Below are positions 26,320-35,158 of a stretch of DNA of 64,000 bases, one piece after another. Under the pieces are notes generated by a model. That model saw only the letters and a program-made list of their open reading frames with translations, had not been told where the DNA came from and did not search any database. Origin of the DNA: an uncultured Aquimarina sp. (GTDB taxonomy: Bacteria > Bacteroidota > Bacteroidia > Flavobacteriales > Flavobacteriaceae); the NCBI GenBank assembly GCA_947498455.1, contig CANMKK010000008.1, positions 62,001 through 126,000 on the forward strand, written 5' to 3'. Position numbers and translations under genes: made by a program. The first letter of the stretch is position 1; each line of letters begins with the position of its first letter.

Positions 26320-28281
26320 ATGATCCATAAATCTACTATAGATACTGTATTCGAAACTGCCAGGTTAGAGGAAGTGATCGGGGATTTTGTACAATTAAAA
26401 AAAGCAGGTAGTAATTTTAAAGGATTAAGCCCTTTTAGTGAGGAGAGAACCCCTTCTTTTATGGTTTCTCCAGTTAAACAAATTTGGAAAGATTTTTCGA
26501 GTGGTAAAGGAGGGAATGTAGTTGCCTTTCTGATGGAGCATGAACATTTTACTTATCCTGAAGCTATAAAATACCTCGCTAAAAAGTATAATATTGAGAT
26601 AGAAGAAACCGAACAAACTGATGAACAGAAACAGCAGGCAGATGAACGAGAAAGTATGTATCTTGTTAGTGAGTTTGCGAATACATATTTTCAAAATACA
26701 TTACATAAAACTGAGCAAGGAAAAGCGATAGGGCTAACCTATTTTAAGGAAAGAGGTTTTACGGAGGATACCATTAAAAAGTTTGGACTAGGATATTCTC
26801 TAGATATTTGGGATGCTTTTACATCAGAAGCAATTAAGAAAGGGTATCAGCTGGAATTTTTGGAGAAAACAGGGCTAACGATTGTTAAAGAAGAAAAACA
26901 ATTTGATCGTTTTAAAGGCAGGGTAATGTTTCCGATACAATCGATGTCTGGGCGGGTCTTAGGTTTTGGTGGGAGAATTTTAACAAATGATAAAAAAGCC
27001 GCAAAATACCTTAACTCACCAGAAAGTGATATATACCATAAAAGTAAAGTGCTTTATGGGATTAATTATGCAAAACAATCCATTGCTAAAGAAGATAATT
27101 GTTTTCTAGTAGAAGGATATACAGATGTGATTCAATTTCATCAATCAGGTATTGCTAATGTGGTTTCTTCATCAGGAACTGCTTTGACATCAGATCAAAT
27201 ACGATTGATTAATAGGCTTACTAAAAACATTACGGTATTGTTTGATGGAGATGCAGCCGGAATGCGCGCATCAATCCGAGGAATTGATCTGATTCTCGAG
27301 CAGGGAATGAATGTTAAGGTCTGTAGTTTTCCGGATGGGGAAGATCCTGATAGTTTTGCAAAACAAAATACTTTAGAAGAATTAACGGATTATTTAAGTG
27401 GCAATTCTCAGGACTTTATTAGATTTAAAGCTTCTTTTTTGCAAAAAGAAGCTAATAATGACCCTGTGAAAAGAGCTGAGTTGATTAGGGATATGGTAAC
27501 AAGTATATCTAAAATTCCTGATGTAATTAAGCGAGAAGTATATGTGCAAGAGTGCTCTCGTATTATGGATATCTCAGAAGATGTACTCTTCGATACCCTA
27601 GCGCAAATCCGAAATGTGGATGTAAAGGATCAGCGAAAGAAAGGTAGGAAGGCAGAAAAACCGTTAGAACTTGTAAAACCTGAGGTTCAAAAAGGCCCTA
27701 AAATTAATGAGCAAAATATTCTTGAAAAGAAAATCATTGAAATTTTACTGTTTTATGGAGATCATGAAGAAGAGTTTGAAGATCTTATTATGAAAGAAAA
27801 TGAAAGTGGAGATCTTTTTTTAGAACCAGAACTATATACTGCCAAAGTTTTTGAGAAAATATTCTTAGATCTACAAGAAGATGAGATAGAATTTACCCAT
27901 ACTACTTTTAAAAGTGTGTATAAAGTTTTAATCGATCAGTTAAATCAGCAAGACGAGTTTAAAATAGAGTATTTTATAAATCAAGTGCCTCCAGAGATTG
28001 CCTACGAAATTACAGAAATCATGATGGATGAAGATCAGCATTCATTGCATAGATGGGATGATAAAGAAATTCATGTAAAACAAAAAAAACATACCGTTTC
28101 TCAATACGTCTCTGATACGATACTTAATTTAAGGAGGTATTTAATCAATAAAAAAATCGATGAGCTTTCACAAGAAGTGAAAGCCCAAAGTTTAGAAAGT
28201 AACTTAAATATTTTAGAAGATATAAGAGATTATCAAACCCTCAAAAAATTATTATATCGTAAATTAAATCGTGTTATTTAA
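26320..28281 (+). CDS. dnaG: DNA primase
   Basis: Synthesises RNA primers at the replication fork. 653 aa. The N-terminal CHC2-like fold is recognisable (LSPFSEERTPSF, WKDFSSGKGGN) but all four zinc ligands are replaced: S37, S40, D58 and S61 stand where Cys/His are normal. The catalytic TOPRIM domain is intact, with E265 in VEGYTDV and D309-G-D311 in LFDGDAAG. A C-terminal helicase-binding region of about 200 residues follows. Its stop overlaps the stop-side of the convergent response regulator by four bases. Confidence 0.95.
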   Translation: MIHKSTIDTVFETARLEEVIGDFVQLKKAGSNFKGLSPFSEERTPSFMVSPVKQIWKDFSSGKGGNVVAFLMEHEHFTYPEAIKYLAKKYNIEIEETEQTDEQKQQADERESMYLVSEFANTYFQNTLHKTEQGKAIGLTYFKERGFTEDTIKKFGLGYSLDIWDAFTSEAIKKGYQLEFLEKTGLTIVKEEKQFDRFKGRVMFPIQSMSGRVLGFGGRILTNDKKAAKYLNSPESDIYHKSKVLYGINYAKQSIAKEDNCFLVEGYTDVIQFHQSGIANVVSSSGTALTSDQIRLINRLTKNITVLFDGDAAGMRASIRGIDLILEQGMNVKVCSFPDGEDPDSFAKQNTLEELTDYLSGNSQDFIRFKASFLQKEANNDPVKRAELIRDMVTSISKIPDVIKREVYVQECSRIMDISEDVLFDTLAQIRNVDVKDQRKKGRKAEKPLELVKPEVQKGPKINEQNILEKKIIEILLFYGDHEEEFEDLIMKENESGDLFLEPELYTAKVFEKIFLDLQEDEIEFTHTTFKSVYKVLIDQLNQQDEFKIEYFINQVPPEIAYEITEIMMDEDQHSLHRWDDKEIHVKQKKHTVSQYVSDTILNLRRYLINKKIDELSQEVKAQSLESNLNILEDIRDYQTLKKLLYRKLNRVI

Positions 28282-28910
28282 TTAATATGCAATAATCTTG
28301 ATTGGTGAATCAAATCTGCAAGATTATCCACTTTAAGCTTTTTTAGTAGTCTCGTTTTGTAGGTACTCACGGTTTTCTCGTTGATCGATAATGTACTGGC
28401 AATATCTTTATTCCGTTTTCCGGAGGATAATAAATTCAATACTTCGATTTCTCTTGAAGAAAGCTTTTTATATTTTACCACCATGTTATTTTCACTAGTA
28501 TTTCCATTAGCCAATTGCTGAGTTAGATTATCATTTAGATAAATTCCTCCACGAGCAACACGCTCTATAGCTTTTTTTAGTGTTTTGGTAGCAACAGTTT
28601 TTGATAAATAAGCAGAAGCCCCAGCTTTAATAGCGCTTAATGCGTACATTTCTTCTGGGTGAGAGCTAAAGATAATTACTTTAATTCCAGTAAATTCTTT
28701 TTTAATGGTTCGCAAAGCCATTATACCGTTAATTTGCGGTAAGTCTAGCTCCATAATGAGTACATCAGGAGTATTAGTTTTCAAAATATCATACATTTCG
28801 TTTCCATTACTTACTTTTCCAGTGATTTCGAAATCTTCTGAGTTTCTAAGTAACGATACGATCCCTTTTCTTGTAATAGGATGATGATCTGCGATTAATA
28901 CGTTTGTCAT
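28278..28910 (-). CDS. LuxR/NarL-type response regulator with non-canonical receiver
   Basis: 210 aa: receiver domain about 1-120 and a LuxR-type helix-turn-helix about 145-208 (KLSSREIEVLNLLSSGKRNKDIA). The receiver has the switch Ser (S82/S83) and K104, but the phosphoacceptor position carries Glu: IMELDLP with E54 four residues before P58, where Asp is expected. The acidic pair is D8-H9 instead of Asp-Asp. It is therefore probably not phosphorylated in the normal way and may be constitutively active-like. No histidine kinase gene is adjacent. Convergent with dnaG. Confidence 0.85.
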   Translation of the reverse strand: MTNVLIADHHPITRKGIVSLLRNSEDFEITGKVSNGNEMYDILKTNTPDVLIMELDLPQINGIMALRTIKKEFTGIKVIIFSSHPEEMYALSAIKAGASAYLSKTVATKTLKKAIERVARGGIYLNDNLTQQLANGNTSENNMVVKYKKLSSREIEVLNLLSSGKRNKDIASTLSINEKTVSTYKTRLLKKLKVDNLADLIHQSRLLHIN

Positions 28911-29052
28911 TCTTGTTTACGGTTGATAATGTTAATTTTTAAATTCAGGGTTAACATTTCTAGGGGTAAAAACTGATATTTAACTAATTACAAAATTACT
29001 AAGAACTAATAGTTGTAAGCTTTTTTTTGTTAAATTATCGATAAAAGGTTAG

Positions 29053-29841
29053 TTATAATAGATTAAAAGGTATTTTGCACACTGGAATAGGAGTCATTTT
29101 ATGTTGATTTACGGCATTTAATCTAGAATAGATCTTAAAAACCACTAGTTCTCTACCCGTAAAATCATTAATATTTTTTCCTTTTTCCTGCATTTTCATA
29201 GCCCATTCTAATTCATCATAACTCGCTCCAATTTGATCTTCATCACTTCTGCTATCTCCGAATAACCCGTCTGTCGGAACTGCAACTTGTATAGAATCAG
29301 GAACTCCTAATGCTTTTCCTACTTCATACACTTCACTTTTTAGTAAATCAGCAATTGGACTTATATCAACGCCACCATCACCATATTTAGTATAAAAACC
29401 TACACCAAAATCTTCAATTTTATTTCCAGTACCTGCAACTAAGTAGCCATGTAATCCAGCTAGATAATATAATGATGTCATTCTTAATCTGGCACGTGTA
29501 TTAGCTAAGGCTAAGTTAAGTCGGTTTTGATTTTCGTTTTTAGGGGTTACATTTTTAAACTCTTCAAAAACAGGTGTAAGATCAATTCTAGTATCAGCTA
29601 CATTTTTAAACCTAGTTTTTAATTGAGAAATATGCTCTTGAGCTCTGGTAACATGACTTGGCGCTTGATGAATTGGCATTTCGACACATAAAGTTTTAAA
29701 ACCAGTTTTAGCGCATAAAGAAGAGGTAACCGCACTATCGATTCCGCCACTAATCCCTACAACAAAACCTTGAATATTAGCTTTTGTAGCATAGTCTGTT
29801 AGCCAGTTTACGATATGATCAATTACTTTTTCTGTTTTCAT
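29053..29841 (-). CDS. nadE: NAD+ synthase, ammonia-dependent
   Basis: Makes NAD+ from nicotinic acid adenine dinucleotide, ATP and ammonia. The ATP pyrophosphatase P-loop SGGIDS is at 31-36. 262 aa without a glutaminase domain, so the ammonia-using form. The conserved LAGTGNK-like stretch (VAGTGNKIEDFGVGFYTKYG split around 150-170) is present. Divergent from gldB, sharing a 155-base intergenic region. Confidence 0.94.
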   Translation of the reverse strand: MKTEKVIDHIVNWLTDYATKANIQGFVVGISGGIDSAVTSSLCAKTGFKTLCVEMPIHQAPSHVTRAQEHISQLKTRFKNVADTRIDLTPVFEEFKNVTPKNENQNRLNLALANTRARLRMTSLYYLAGLHGYLVAGTGNKIEDFGVGFYTKYGDGGVDISPIADLLKSEVYEVGKALGVPDSIQVAVPTDGLFGDSRSDEDQIGASYDELEWAMKMQEKGKNINDFTGRELVVFKIYSRLNAVNQHKMTPIPVCKIPFNLL

Positions 29842-29913
29842 GATGCTCTTCGTTTATAAATTATATGTTTTTAGAATAAATGTCAATCCTACATAAAGAT
29901 ACTATAAGAATAG

Positions 29914-29921
29914 TAACTTTG
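29914..29921 (+). promoter_or_regulatory. Candidate -7 box of gldB
   Basis: TAACTTTG fits TAnnTTTG exactly, lying between the divergent nadE and gldB genes, about 75 bases before the preferred gldB start. The -33 box is not clear. Confidence 0.5.
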
Positions 29922-29996
29922 CTGCGGTAAAATTAAAAAAAAAAGAAAGCGTTAAGGGGTATGGATGATTATTTGTATAAATATCGAGATATTAAG

Positions 29997-30965
29997 ATGA
30001 ACACTATAAAGTATGTAATAATTGGTTTTGTTTTTTGTGTTATATGTTCTTGCGGAAAGGAAAGTGATATAGAAAAGGAAATAGCAAAAATACCAGTCCA
30101 GATTGGTATTGAGCGTTTTGATAGAGTTTTTGCAGATCTCACACCAGAGAATTTTGAGAATGTAAAGAAACAATATCCGTTTTTATTTCCAAATAGATTT
30201 CCTGATAGCGTGTGGCTTAAGAAAGCCTCAGATACATTGCAATTAGAGATTAATAGAGAAGTAGAAAAAGTTTATAATAATTTTACTGACGAAAAAGAAA
30301 AAATAAAGACTCTATTGCAACATATAAAGTATTATTTTCCGGAAGTTACTATGCCGAGAGTTATAACAATTACTTCTGATGTAGATTATCGTCGAAAAAT
30401 AGTGGTTTCGGATGATTTGTTAATCATTTCTTTAGATACATATTTAGGAAGAGATCATTATTTTTATGATGGCATACAGGCGTACCTAAAGAAAAACTTT
30501 ATTAGAGAACGTATAGTACCGGATATTGCGACAATGTATGCAAAACAACTGGTAGAGCTTCCTAAGAATAGAACTTTTCTGGCAAATATGATATATTATG
30601 GAAAAGAAATCTATCTAAAAAGCCTATTCTTGTCAAATTTTTCGGAGGCTCAAAAAATGGGATATATGGAGAAAGAGTATATGTGGGCTGAAGAAAATGA
30701 AGAAGAAATATGGCGATATTTTGTAGATAAACAGTTATTGTACAGTACAGATCCTGATTTATCACCGAGATTTCTTTATCCTGCTCCTTTTTCTAAATTT
30801 TATTTAGAAGAAATTGATCAAGAATCTGTAGATAGAATAGGTCAATATATAGGATGGAAGATTGTAGCTTCATATATGAAAAATAACAATGTATCTTTGC
30901 GGCAATTATTAATGACTGATGCAGAAACAATTTTTAATGCCTCAAAATATAAACCTAAAAGATAA
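29997..30965 (+). CDS. gldB: Gliding motility lipoprotein GldB
   Basis: Lipoprotein needed for flavobacterial gliding and T9SS function. I place the start at the ATG at 29997: it gives MNTIKYVIIGFVFCVICSCG, a lipoprotein signal with lipobox Cys, whereas the upstream ATG at 29961 would add 12 hydrophilic residues before it. 322 aa. Recognised by its sequence (GIERFDRVFADL, DKQLLYSTDP, RIGQYIGWKIVASYM) and by gldC directly downstream. The stop TAA overlaps the gldC ATG by one base. Confidence 0.92.
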   Translation: MNTIKYVIIGFVFCVICSCGKESDIEKEIAKIPVQIGIERFDRVFADLTPENFENVKKQYPFLFPNRFPDSVWLKKASDTLQLEINREVEKVYNNFTDEKEKIKTLLQHIKYYFPEVTMPRVITITSDVDYRRKIVVSDDLLIISLDTYLGRDHYFYDGIQAYLKKNFIRERIVPDIATMYAKQLVELPKNRTFLANMIYYGKEIYLKSLFLSNFSEAQKMGYMEKEYMWAEENEEEIWRYFVDKQLLYSTDPDLSPRFLYPAPFSKFYLEEIDQESVDRIGQYIGWKIVASYMKNNNVSLRQLLMTDAETIFNASKYKPKR

Positions 30966-31303
30966 TGCCAGATAAAAATACTTCCGAAATCAAAATAGAA
31001 ATTGAGCTTGATGAAAATAAAGTTCCGGAGAAATTACATTGGACTGCAAAAGATGGTGGGATAGAGAATGAAGAAACCAAGGCAATGTTATTGTCTGTTT
31101 GGGATCCTAAAAATAAAGAAAGTCTTAGGATAGATTTATGGACTAAGGATATGCCTGTTGATGAAATGAAAATATTTTTTCATCAAACTTTAGTGTCTAT
31201 GAGTGATACATTTCATAGAGCAACACAGGATGAAAAAATGTCAGCAACGATGAAAGATTTTTGTGATTATTTTGCCGAAAAATTAGATTTAAAACAAAAA
31301 TAG
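30965..31303 (+). CDS. gldC: Gliding motility protein GldC
   Basis: 112-aa small cytoplasmic protein that accompanies GldB. The typical pattern is seen: IKIEIELDENKVPEKLHW, WDPKNKESLRIDLWTKDM and a C-terminal DFCDYFAEKL. TAATG overlap with gldB implies co-translation, as known for gldBC in Flavobacterium. It contributes to gliding; its biochemical role is unknown. Confidence 0.92.
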   Translation: MPDKNTSEIKIEIELDENKVPEKLHWTAKDGGIENEETKAMLLSVWDPKNKESLRIDLWTKDMPVDEMKIFFHQTLVSMSDTFHRATQDEKMSATMKDFCDYFAEKLDLKQK

Positions 31304-31333
31304 AACAGGATTTTTTGTGAAAAAATAAAAATA

Positions 31334-31699
31334 TTGAAAAGAGAATTGCTTTTTGTGTATAATGCAGATTCGAATTTTTTAAATAAATATATTGATATTG
31401 CACATAAGATTATTAGTCCGACCACGTATTCGTGTGATCTTTGCAGTTTGACACATGGAAATTTCTTAGAAAAAAAGGCTTGGAGAGAGTATAGAGAAGG
31501 TGTAGATCATGTATTTAGGTTTCGGTATAAAAATGATTTTTTAGCAACATTCAAAGGTGAAGCATATAAAACATTTCGATTCCCAATTATTTTAGAGAAT
31601 AAAATGAATGGTTTCGATGTTATTTTGGATGCAGAACAGTTAAGATTAACCCAAACAATTGAGGATTTAATAAAGGCTTTAGAGGAAAAGTTGGATTAA
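31334..31699 (+). CDS. Conserved hypothetical protein with CxxC
   Basis: 121 aa beginning with a TTG at 31334. It reads LLFVYNADSNFLNKYIDIAHK and has a CDLC motif near 34-37 and LTHG after it; such proteins are conserved in Bacteroidota as far as I recall, but the function is unknown. It lies 30 bases after gldC on the same strand and its last four bases overlap the stop of the convergent engB. Confidence 0.65.
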   Translation: MKRELLFVYNADSNFLNKYIDIAHKIISPTTYSCDLCSLTHGNFLEKKAWREYREGVDHVFRFRYKNDFLATFKGEAYKTFRFPIILENKMNGFDVILDAEQLRLTQTIEDLIKALEEKLD

Positions 31700-32301
31700 G
31701 AATTAGCAATTTGCGTATTGATCTCTTGGATATAATTTAGGACTTCATCTTTTCCCAGTTTAGAGGATGATGAGGTGATGAAATACGTTGGCATTTCCTC
31801 CCAATACTCAAGCATCTTATTAATATACAGTTCTATTTGTATGGGGAGTTTTGTTTTGGTGAGTTTGTCCGCTTTTGTAAAAATGACAGAAAAGGGGATT
31901 TGATTTTCGCCTAACCACTGCATGAATTCTAAATCAATTTTTTGAGGTTCATGACGACAATCTACTAATACAAATGCAGAAACAAGCTGTGATCGTTTAG
32001 AAAAGTATGAAGTAATAAATTTTTGAAATACTTTTTTTGTTGATTTAGAAACTTTGGCATATCCATATCCAGGTAAATCAACTAAAAACCAGTTTTTATT
32101 AATGATAAAATGATTAATCAATTGTGTTTTTCCTGGTTTTCCAGAAATTTTAGCAAGACTTTTTCTTTCAGTCAGCATATTAATCAAAGAAGATTTTCCG
32201 ACATTGGATCTTCCTATAAAAGCATATTCTGGTAGCTTATCTTTTGGACATTTCGCAACATCGCTGTTGCTAATAACAAATTCAGCGCTGTTAATTTTCA
32301 T
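31696..32301 (-). CDS. engB: Ribosome biogenesis GTP-binding protein YihA/YsxC/EngB
   Basis: Essential small GTPase that aids 50S maturation. 201 aa. G1 GRSNVGKSS at 30-38, G3 DLPGYG at 75-80 and G4 TKAD around 140-143 are all intact. It is 17 bases downstream of the hydrolase gene on the minus strand. Confidence 0.95.
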   Translation of the reverse strand: MKINSAEFVISNSDVAKCPKDKLPEYAFIGRSNVGKSSLINMLTERKSLAKISGKPGKTQLINHFIINKNWFLVDLPGYGYAKVSKSTKKVFQKFITSYFSKRSQLVSAFVLVDCRHEPQKIDLEFMQWLGENQIPFSVIFTKADKLTKTKLPIQIELYINKMLEYWEEMPTYFITSSSSKLGKDEVLNYIQEINTQIANS

Positions 32302-32318
32302 AAATACAATAAGGTTTA

Positions 32319-33083
32319 TTAGATATTACGTTCTTGAAACCAAGAGTGTAAAATTTTATTAAATTCATCCGGATGTTCCATCATTGCTGCATGGCCACAC
32401 TTATCAATCCAATAAAGGTCGGAATCTGGGAGTAATCTATTAAAATCATCCGCAACCTCAGGAGGTGTAACATTGTCGTTTTTACCCCAGATAATACAGG
32501 TTGGATTCTTCATGTTTGGTAAGTCCTTAGCCATATTATGACGGATAGCACTTTTGGCAATAGCCAATGTTCGAATCAATTTGTTTCGATCATTAACCGT
32601 TGCGTAGACTTCGTCAACAATTTCTTTAGTAGCAATTTCCGGATCATAAAATACATTTTCAGCTTTGGCTTTAATGTATTCATAATCACCTCGTTTAGGA
32701 TAACTTTCGCCCATTGCACTTTCGTAAAGACCGGAGCTTCCAGTAATAACTAATGCTTTTACTTTTTCAGGAAACATTTTAGTACATAAAAGCCCGATAT
32801 GTCCACCAAGAGAATTACCAAGTAGAATCACTTCTTTATACCCTAATTGATCAATAAAATCTTTAAGGTACTTAGCAAAAGTGCCAACACTGGTTTTAAT
32901 CAGAGGCATCGTGTATAATGGAAGTTCTGGTATCAATATTTTATATCCGTTTTCAGGAAAATAGGAGCCTACACCATCAAAGTTGCTCAAACCACCCATC
33001 AATCCGTGTAAAATAACGATTGGTGTTCCTTCCCCAAGTTCTAGATAGCTAAATTTACCGTCTTTTTTTAATTCGTGCTTCAT
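32319..33083 (-). CDS. Alpha/beta hydrolase
   Basis: 254 aa with a classical hydrolase fold. The oxyanion HG is at 25-27 (LHGLMGG), the nucleophile S91 is in GNSLGG (89-94), an Asp lies in WGKNDNVTPPE (about 199-209) and the catalytic His is in CGHAAMMEHP (about 229-238). Cytoplasmic, no signal peptide. Substrate unknown; similar proteins are annotated as 2-hydroxymuconate semialdehyde hydrolases or BioH-like esterases. Divergent from the mraZ operon. Confidence 0.85.
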   Translation of the reverse strand: MKHELKKDGKFSYLELGEGTPIVILHGLMGGLSNFDGVGSYFPENGYKILIPELPLYTMPLIKTSVGTFAKYLKDFIDQLGYKEVILLGNSLGGHIGLLCTKMFPEKVKALVITGSSGLYESAMGESYPKRGDYEYIKAKAENVFYDPEIATKEIVDEVYATVNDRNKLIRTLAIAKSAIRHNMAKDLPNMKNPTCIIWGKNDNVTPPEVADDFNRLLPDSDLYWIDKCGHAAMMEHPDEFNKILHSWFQERNI

Positions 33084-33315
33084 TAATACTTCTTACAAGA
33101 ATTAAAAGCAAATATAGCATTTTCATAATTAGTTTGATGATTTTTTATCAATAGTAAGGTAATGATTTTAATAGATTTTTTTGACAGTTCTTTTATTTCG
33201 ATCATGAATAGGTCAAAACCAATATTTTAGAGGGAATCACTTGTGTTTTCGAAACGGAAAACCGTAATTTTTTAATGTTTTTTAGTGCTACTTCTGCTTA
33301 CAACTTATTAACAAT

Positions 33316-33359
33316 GTGGTAGATTGTGGTAAAAAGTGGTAATTTTTTCAATATATTTG
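33316..33359 (+). promoter_or_regulatory. MraZ operator (three GTGGTA repeats) over the division-cluster promoter
   Basis: GTGGTA occurs at 33316, 33326 and 33336, exactly 10 bases apart, matching the helical-turn-spaced TGGGN-type repeats known to be bound by MraZ. A perfect -7 box TATATTTG is at 33352-33359, so the repeats sit over the -33 to spacer region and binding would block transcription. A TTG at 33324-33326 is 25 bases before the -7 box, slightly long. Autoregulation by MraZ is known in other bacteria. Confidence 0.75.
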
Positions 33360-33389
33360 ACTAATTTAAACATGTTTTATAAAAAAAAG

Positions 33390-33857
33390 GTGGTAAATCT
33401 TATAGGTACATACGAGTGTAAAGCTGATGCAAAAGGGCGTTTAATGTTGCCTGTTGCGTTTAAAAAACAGCTTTCTCCAGTATTGCAAGAAGGGTTTGTG
33501 CTAAAAAGATCTGTTTTTCAAACTTGCTTGGAGTTATATCCAATGCAAGAATGGAATCTTTTGATGCAAAAGATGAATAAGTTAAATAGGTTTAAAAAAA
33601 AGAATAACGATTTTATAAGAAAGTTTACAGCAGGGGTTAAAATGATCGAAATCGATGCAACAGGTCGTTTATTAATACCTAAAGATTTGGTGAGTTTTGC
33701 AGGAATAACAAAAGAATTGGTGTTGTCATCCGCAGTTAATATCATCGAAGTTTGGGATAAAGATCAGTATGAAAAAGCTATTGATGATGCTACTGAAGAT
33801 TTTGCGGATTTGGCAGAAGAGGTAATGGGTTTTGATGACGAAATAAGTATTGATTAA
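33390..33857 (+). CDS. mraZ: Transcriptional regulator MraZ
   Basis: DNA-binding AbrB-like regulator of the division and cell wall cluster, with two SpoVT/AbrB-type repeats: IGTYECKADAKGRLMLP near the N-terminus and VKMIEIDATGRLLIP in the second half. I place the start at GTG 33390 (MVNLIGTYEC, 155 aa) since homologues start this way; an in-frame ATG at 33372 adds six residues (MFYKKK) and is the alternative. A still longer frame begins inside the operator and would start upstream of the predicted transcription start. Confidence 0.9.
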   Translation: MVNLIGTYECKADAKGRLMLPVAFKKQLSPVLQEGFVLKRSVFQTCLELYPMQEWNLLMQKMNKLNRFKKKNNDFIRKFTAGVKMIEIDATGRLLIPKDLVSFAGITKELVLSSAVNIIEVWDKDQYEKAIDDATEDFADLAEEVMGFDDEISID

Positions 33858-33909
33858 GTAATATTAGTTGGGGAACTAGTATCTATTATTGAATCGAATA
33901 GAAAAAAAG

Positions 33910-34824
33910 ATGGAACAGACTGAATATCATAATCCGGTTTTGCTTAAAGAGACGGTGGATGGTCTTGCTATAAAACCAGATGGGATATATGTAGATGTGA
34001 CCTTTGGAGGAGGAGGGCATTCTAGAGAGATATTAAGGAGATTGGGGTCAGAAGGAAGATTATATGCATTTGATCAAGATCAGGATGCATTGTCTAATGC
34101 AATTGATGACGATAGGTTTTTACTGATAAGTGAGAATTTTAGATTTATCAAACGTTTTCTTAGGTTTCATGGGGTGCGAAAAGTAGATGGCATTCTTGGA
34201 GATTTCGGCGTTTCATCACATCAATTTGATGTAGCCGAACGAGGCTTTTCTACACGTTTCGAGGCTGATTTAGATATGAGAATGAATCAAAAAGGCGAGT
34301 TGTCTGCTTATCATGTAATTAATGAATATGATGAATTGGGTTTAAGAAACATGTTTTCGCAATACGGAGAGTTACGGAATGCCCCAAAACTTGCCAGAGC
34401 AATAATAGGAGCAAGAGAAAACAATCCTATTAAAACAAGTATAGAATTAAAAGAGGTGTTAAGTCCTTTTTTGGTGAAGCATAAAGAACACAAAATACTG
34501 GCACAAATATATCAAGCAATAAGAATCGAAGTAAACCAAGAAATAGAAGTGCTTAAGGAGTTTCTGAAACAAACTCAAGAATTATTGGAAGAAGGAGGTA
34601 GGGTAAGTTTGATATCATATCATTCTTTGGAAGATCGATTAGTAAAAAGGTATATAAGAAATGGGTTGTTCGAAGGAGAACCGGAAAAAGATATGTATGG
34701 TAATGTATCGGTGCCGTTTAAAAAAGTAAATGGACTTATAATCCCAACAGAAGCAGAAATTAAAAAGAATAACAGGGCAAGGAGTGCTAAACTAAGAGTT
34801 GGAGAAAGAGTTGGAAATAAATAG
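33910..34824 (+). CDS. rsmH: 16S rRNA (cytosine(1402)-N4)-methyltransferase
   Basis: Methylates C1402 of 16S rRNA using SAM. 304 aa from the ATG at 33910 (MEQTEYHNPVLLKE); an upstream TTG would add seven residues. The SAM-binding motif VDVTFGGGGHSREIL is at about 26-40; DLDMRM and SYHSLEDR near the C-terminus complete the family pattern. Second gene of the dcw cluster as in most bacteria. Confidence 0.95.
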   Translation: MEQTEYHNPVLLKETVDGLAIKPDGIYVDVTFGGGGHSREILRRLGSEGRLYAFDQDQDALSNAIDDDRFLLISENFRFIKRFLRFHGVRKVDGILGDFGVSSHQFDVAERGFSTRFEADLDMRMNQKGELSAYHVINEYDELGLRNMFSQYGELRNAPKLARAIIGARENNPIKTSIELKEVLSPFLVKHKEHKILAQIYQAIRIEVNQEIEVLKEFLKQTQELLEEGGRVSLISYHSLEDRLVKRYIRNGLFEGEPEKDMYGNVSVPFKKVNGLIIPTEAEIKKNNRARSAKLRVGERVGNK

Positions 34825-34839
34825 AAATAAACACAGTAG

Positions 34840-35151
34840 TTGAAGCAAACAATTTATGACATATTAAAAGGTAAATTTCTAATTGCAGATGATGCAATTA
34901 AGAATTGGAGGATGCTACTCTTTCTCTCTTTCTTGGCAATCATTATGATAGCAAGCTCTCATAATGCAGAAAGTAAAGTTCATGAAATTGCAAAATTGAA
35001 TAATGAAGTAAAGGAATTAAGAACACAATTTGTAGATGGAAGGACTGAGCTAATGCAGCTTAAGATGGAGTCATCTGTAATTGAAAAGATGACTGTAAAG
35101 GGGATCAAAAGACCAACCGAACCACCAAAAAAAATAATTGTAAAAGAGTAA
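34840..35151 (+). CDS. ftsL: FtsL-like cell division protein
   Basis: 103-aa bitopic membrane protein: cytoplasmic N-terminus, membrane segment about 25-41 (LLFLSFLAIIMIASS) and a periplasmic coiled coil (about 45-75, KLNNEVKELRTQF). This topology and the position between rsmH and ftsI identify it as FtsL, which recruits FtsWI with FtsB at the septum. Start is TTG at 34840. Sequence conservation is weak, as is normal for FtsL. Confidence 0.85.
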   Translation: MKQTIYDILKGKFLIADDAIKNWRMLLFLSFLAIIMIASSHNAESKVHEIAKLNNEVKELRTQFVDGRTELMQLKMESSVIEKMTVKGIKRPTEPPKKIIVKE

Positions 35152-35158
35152 TATTGTT

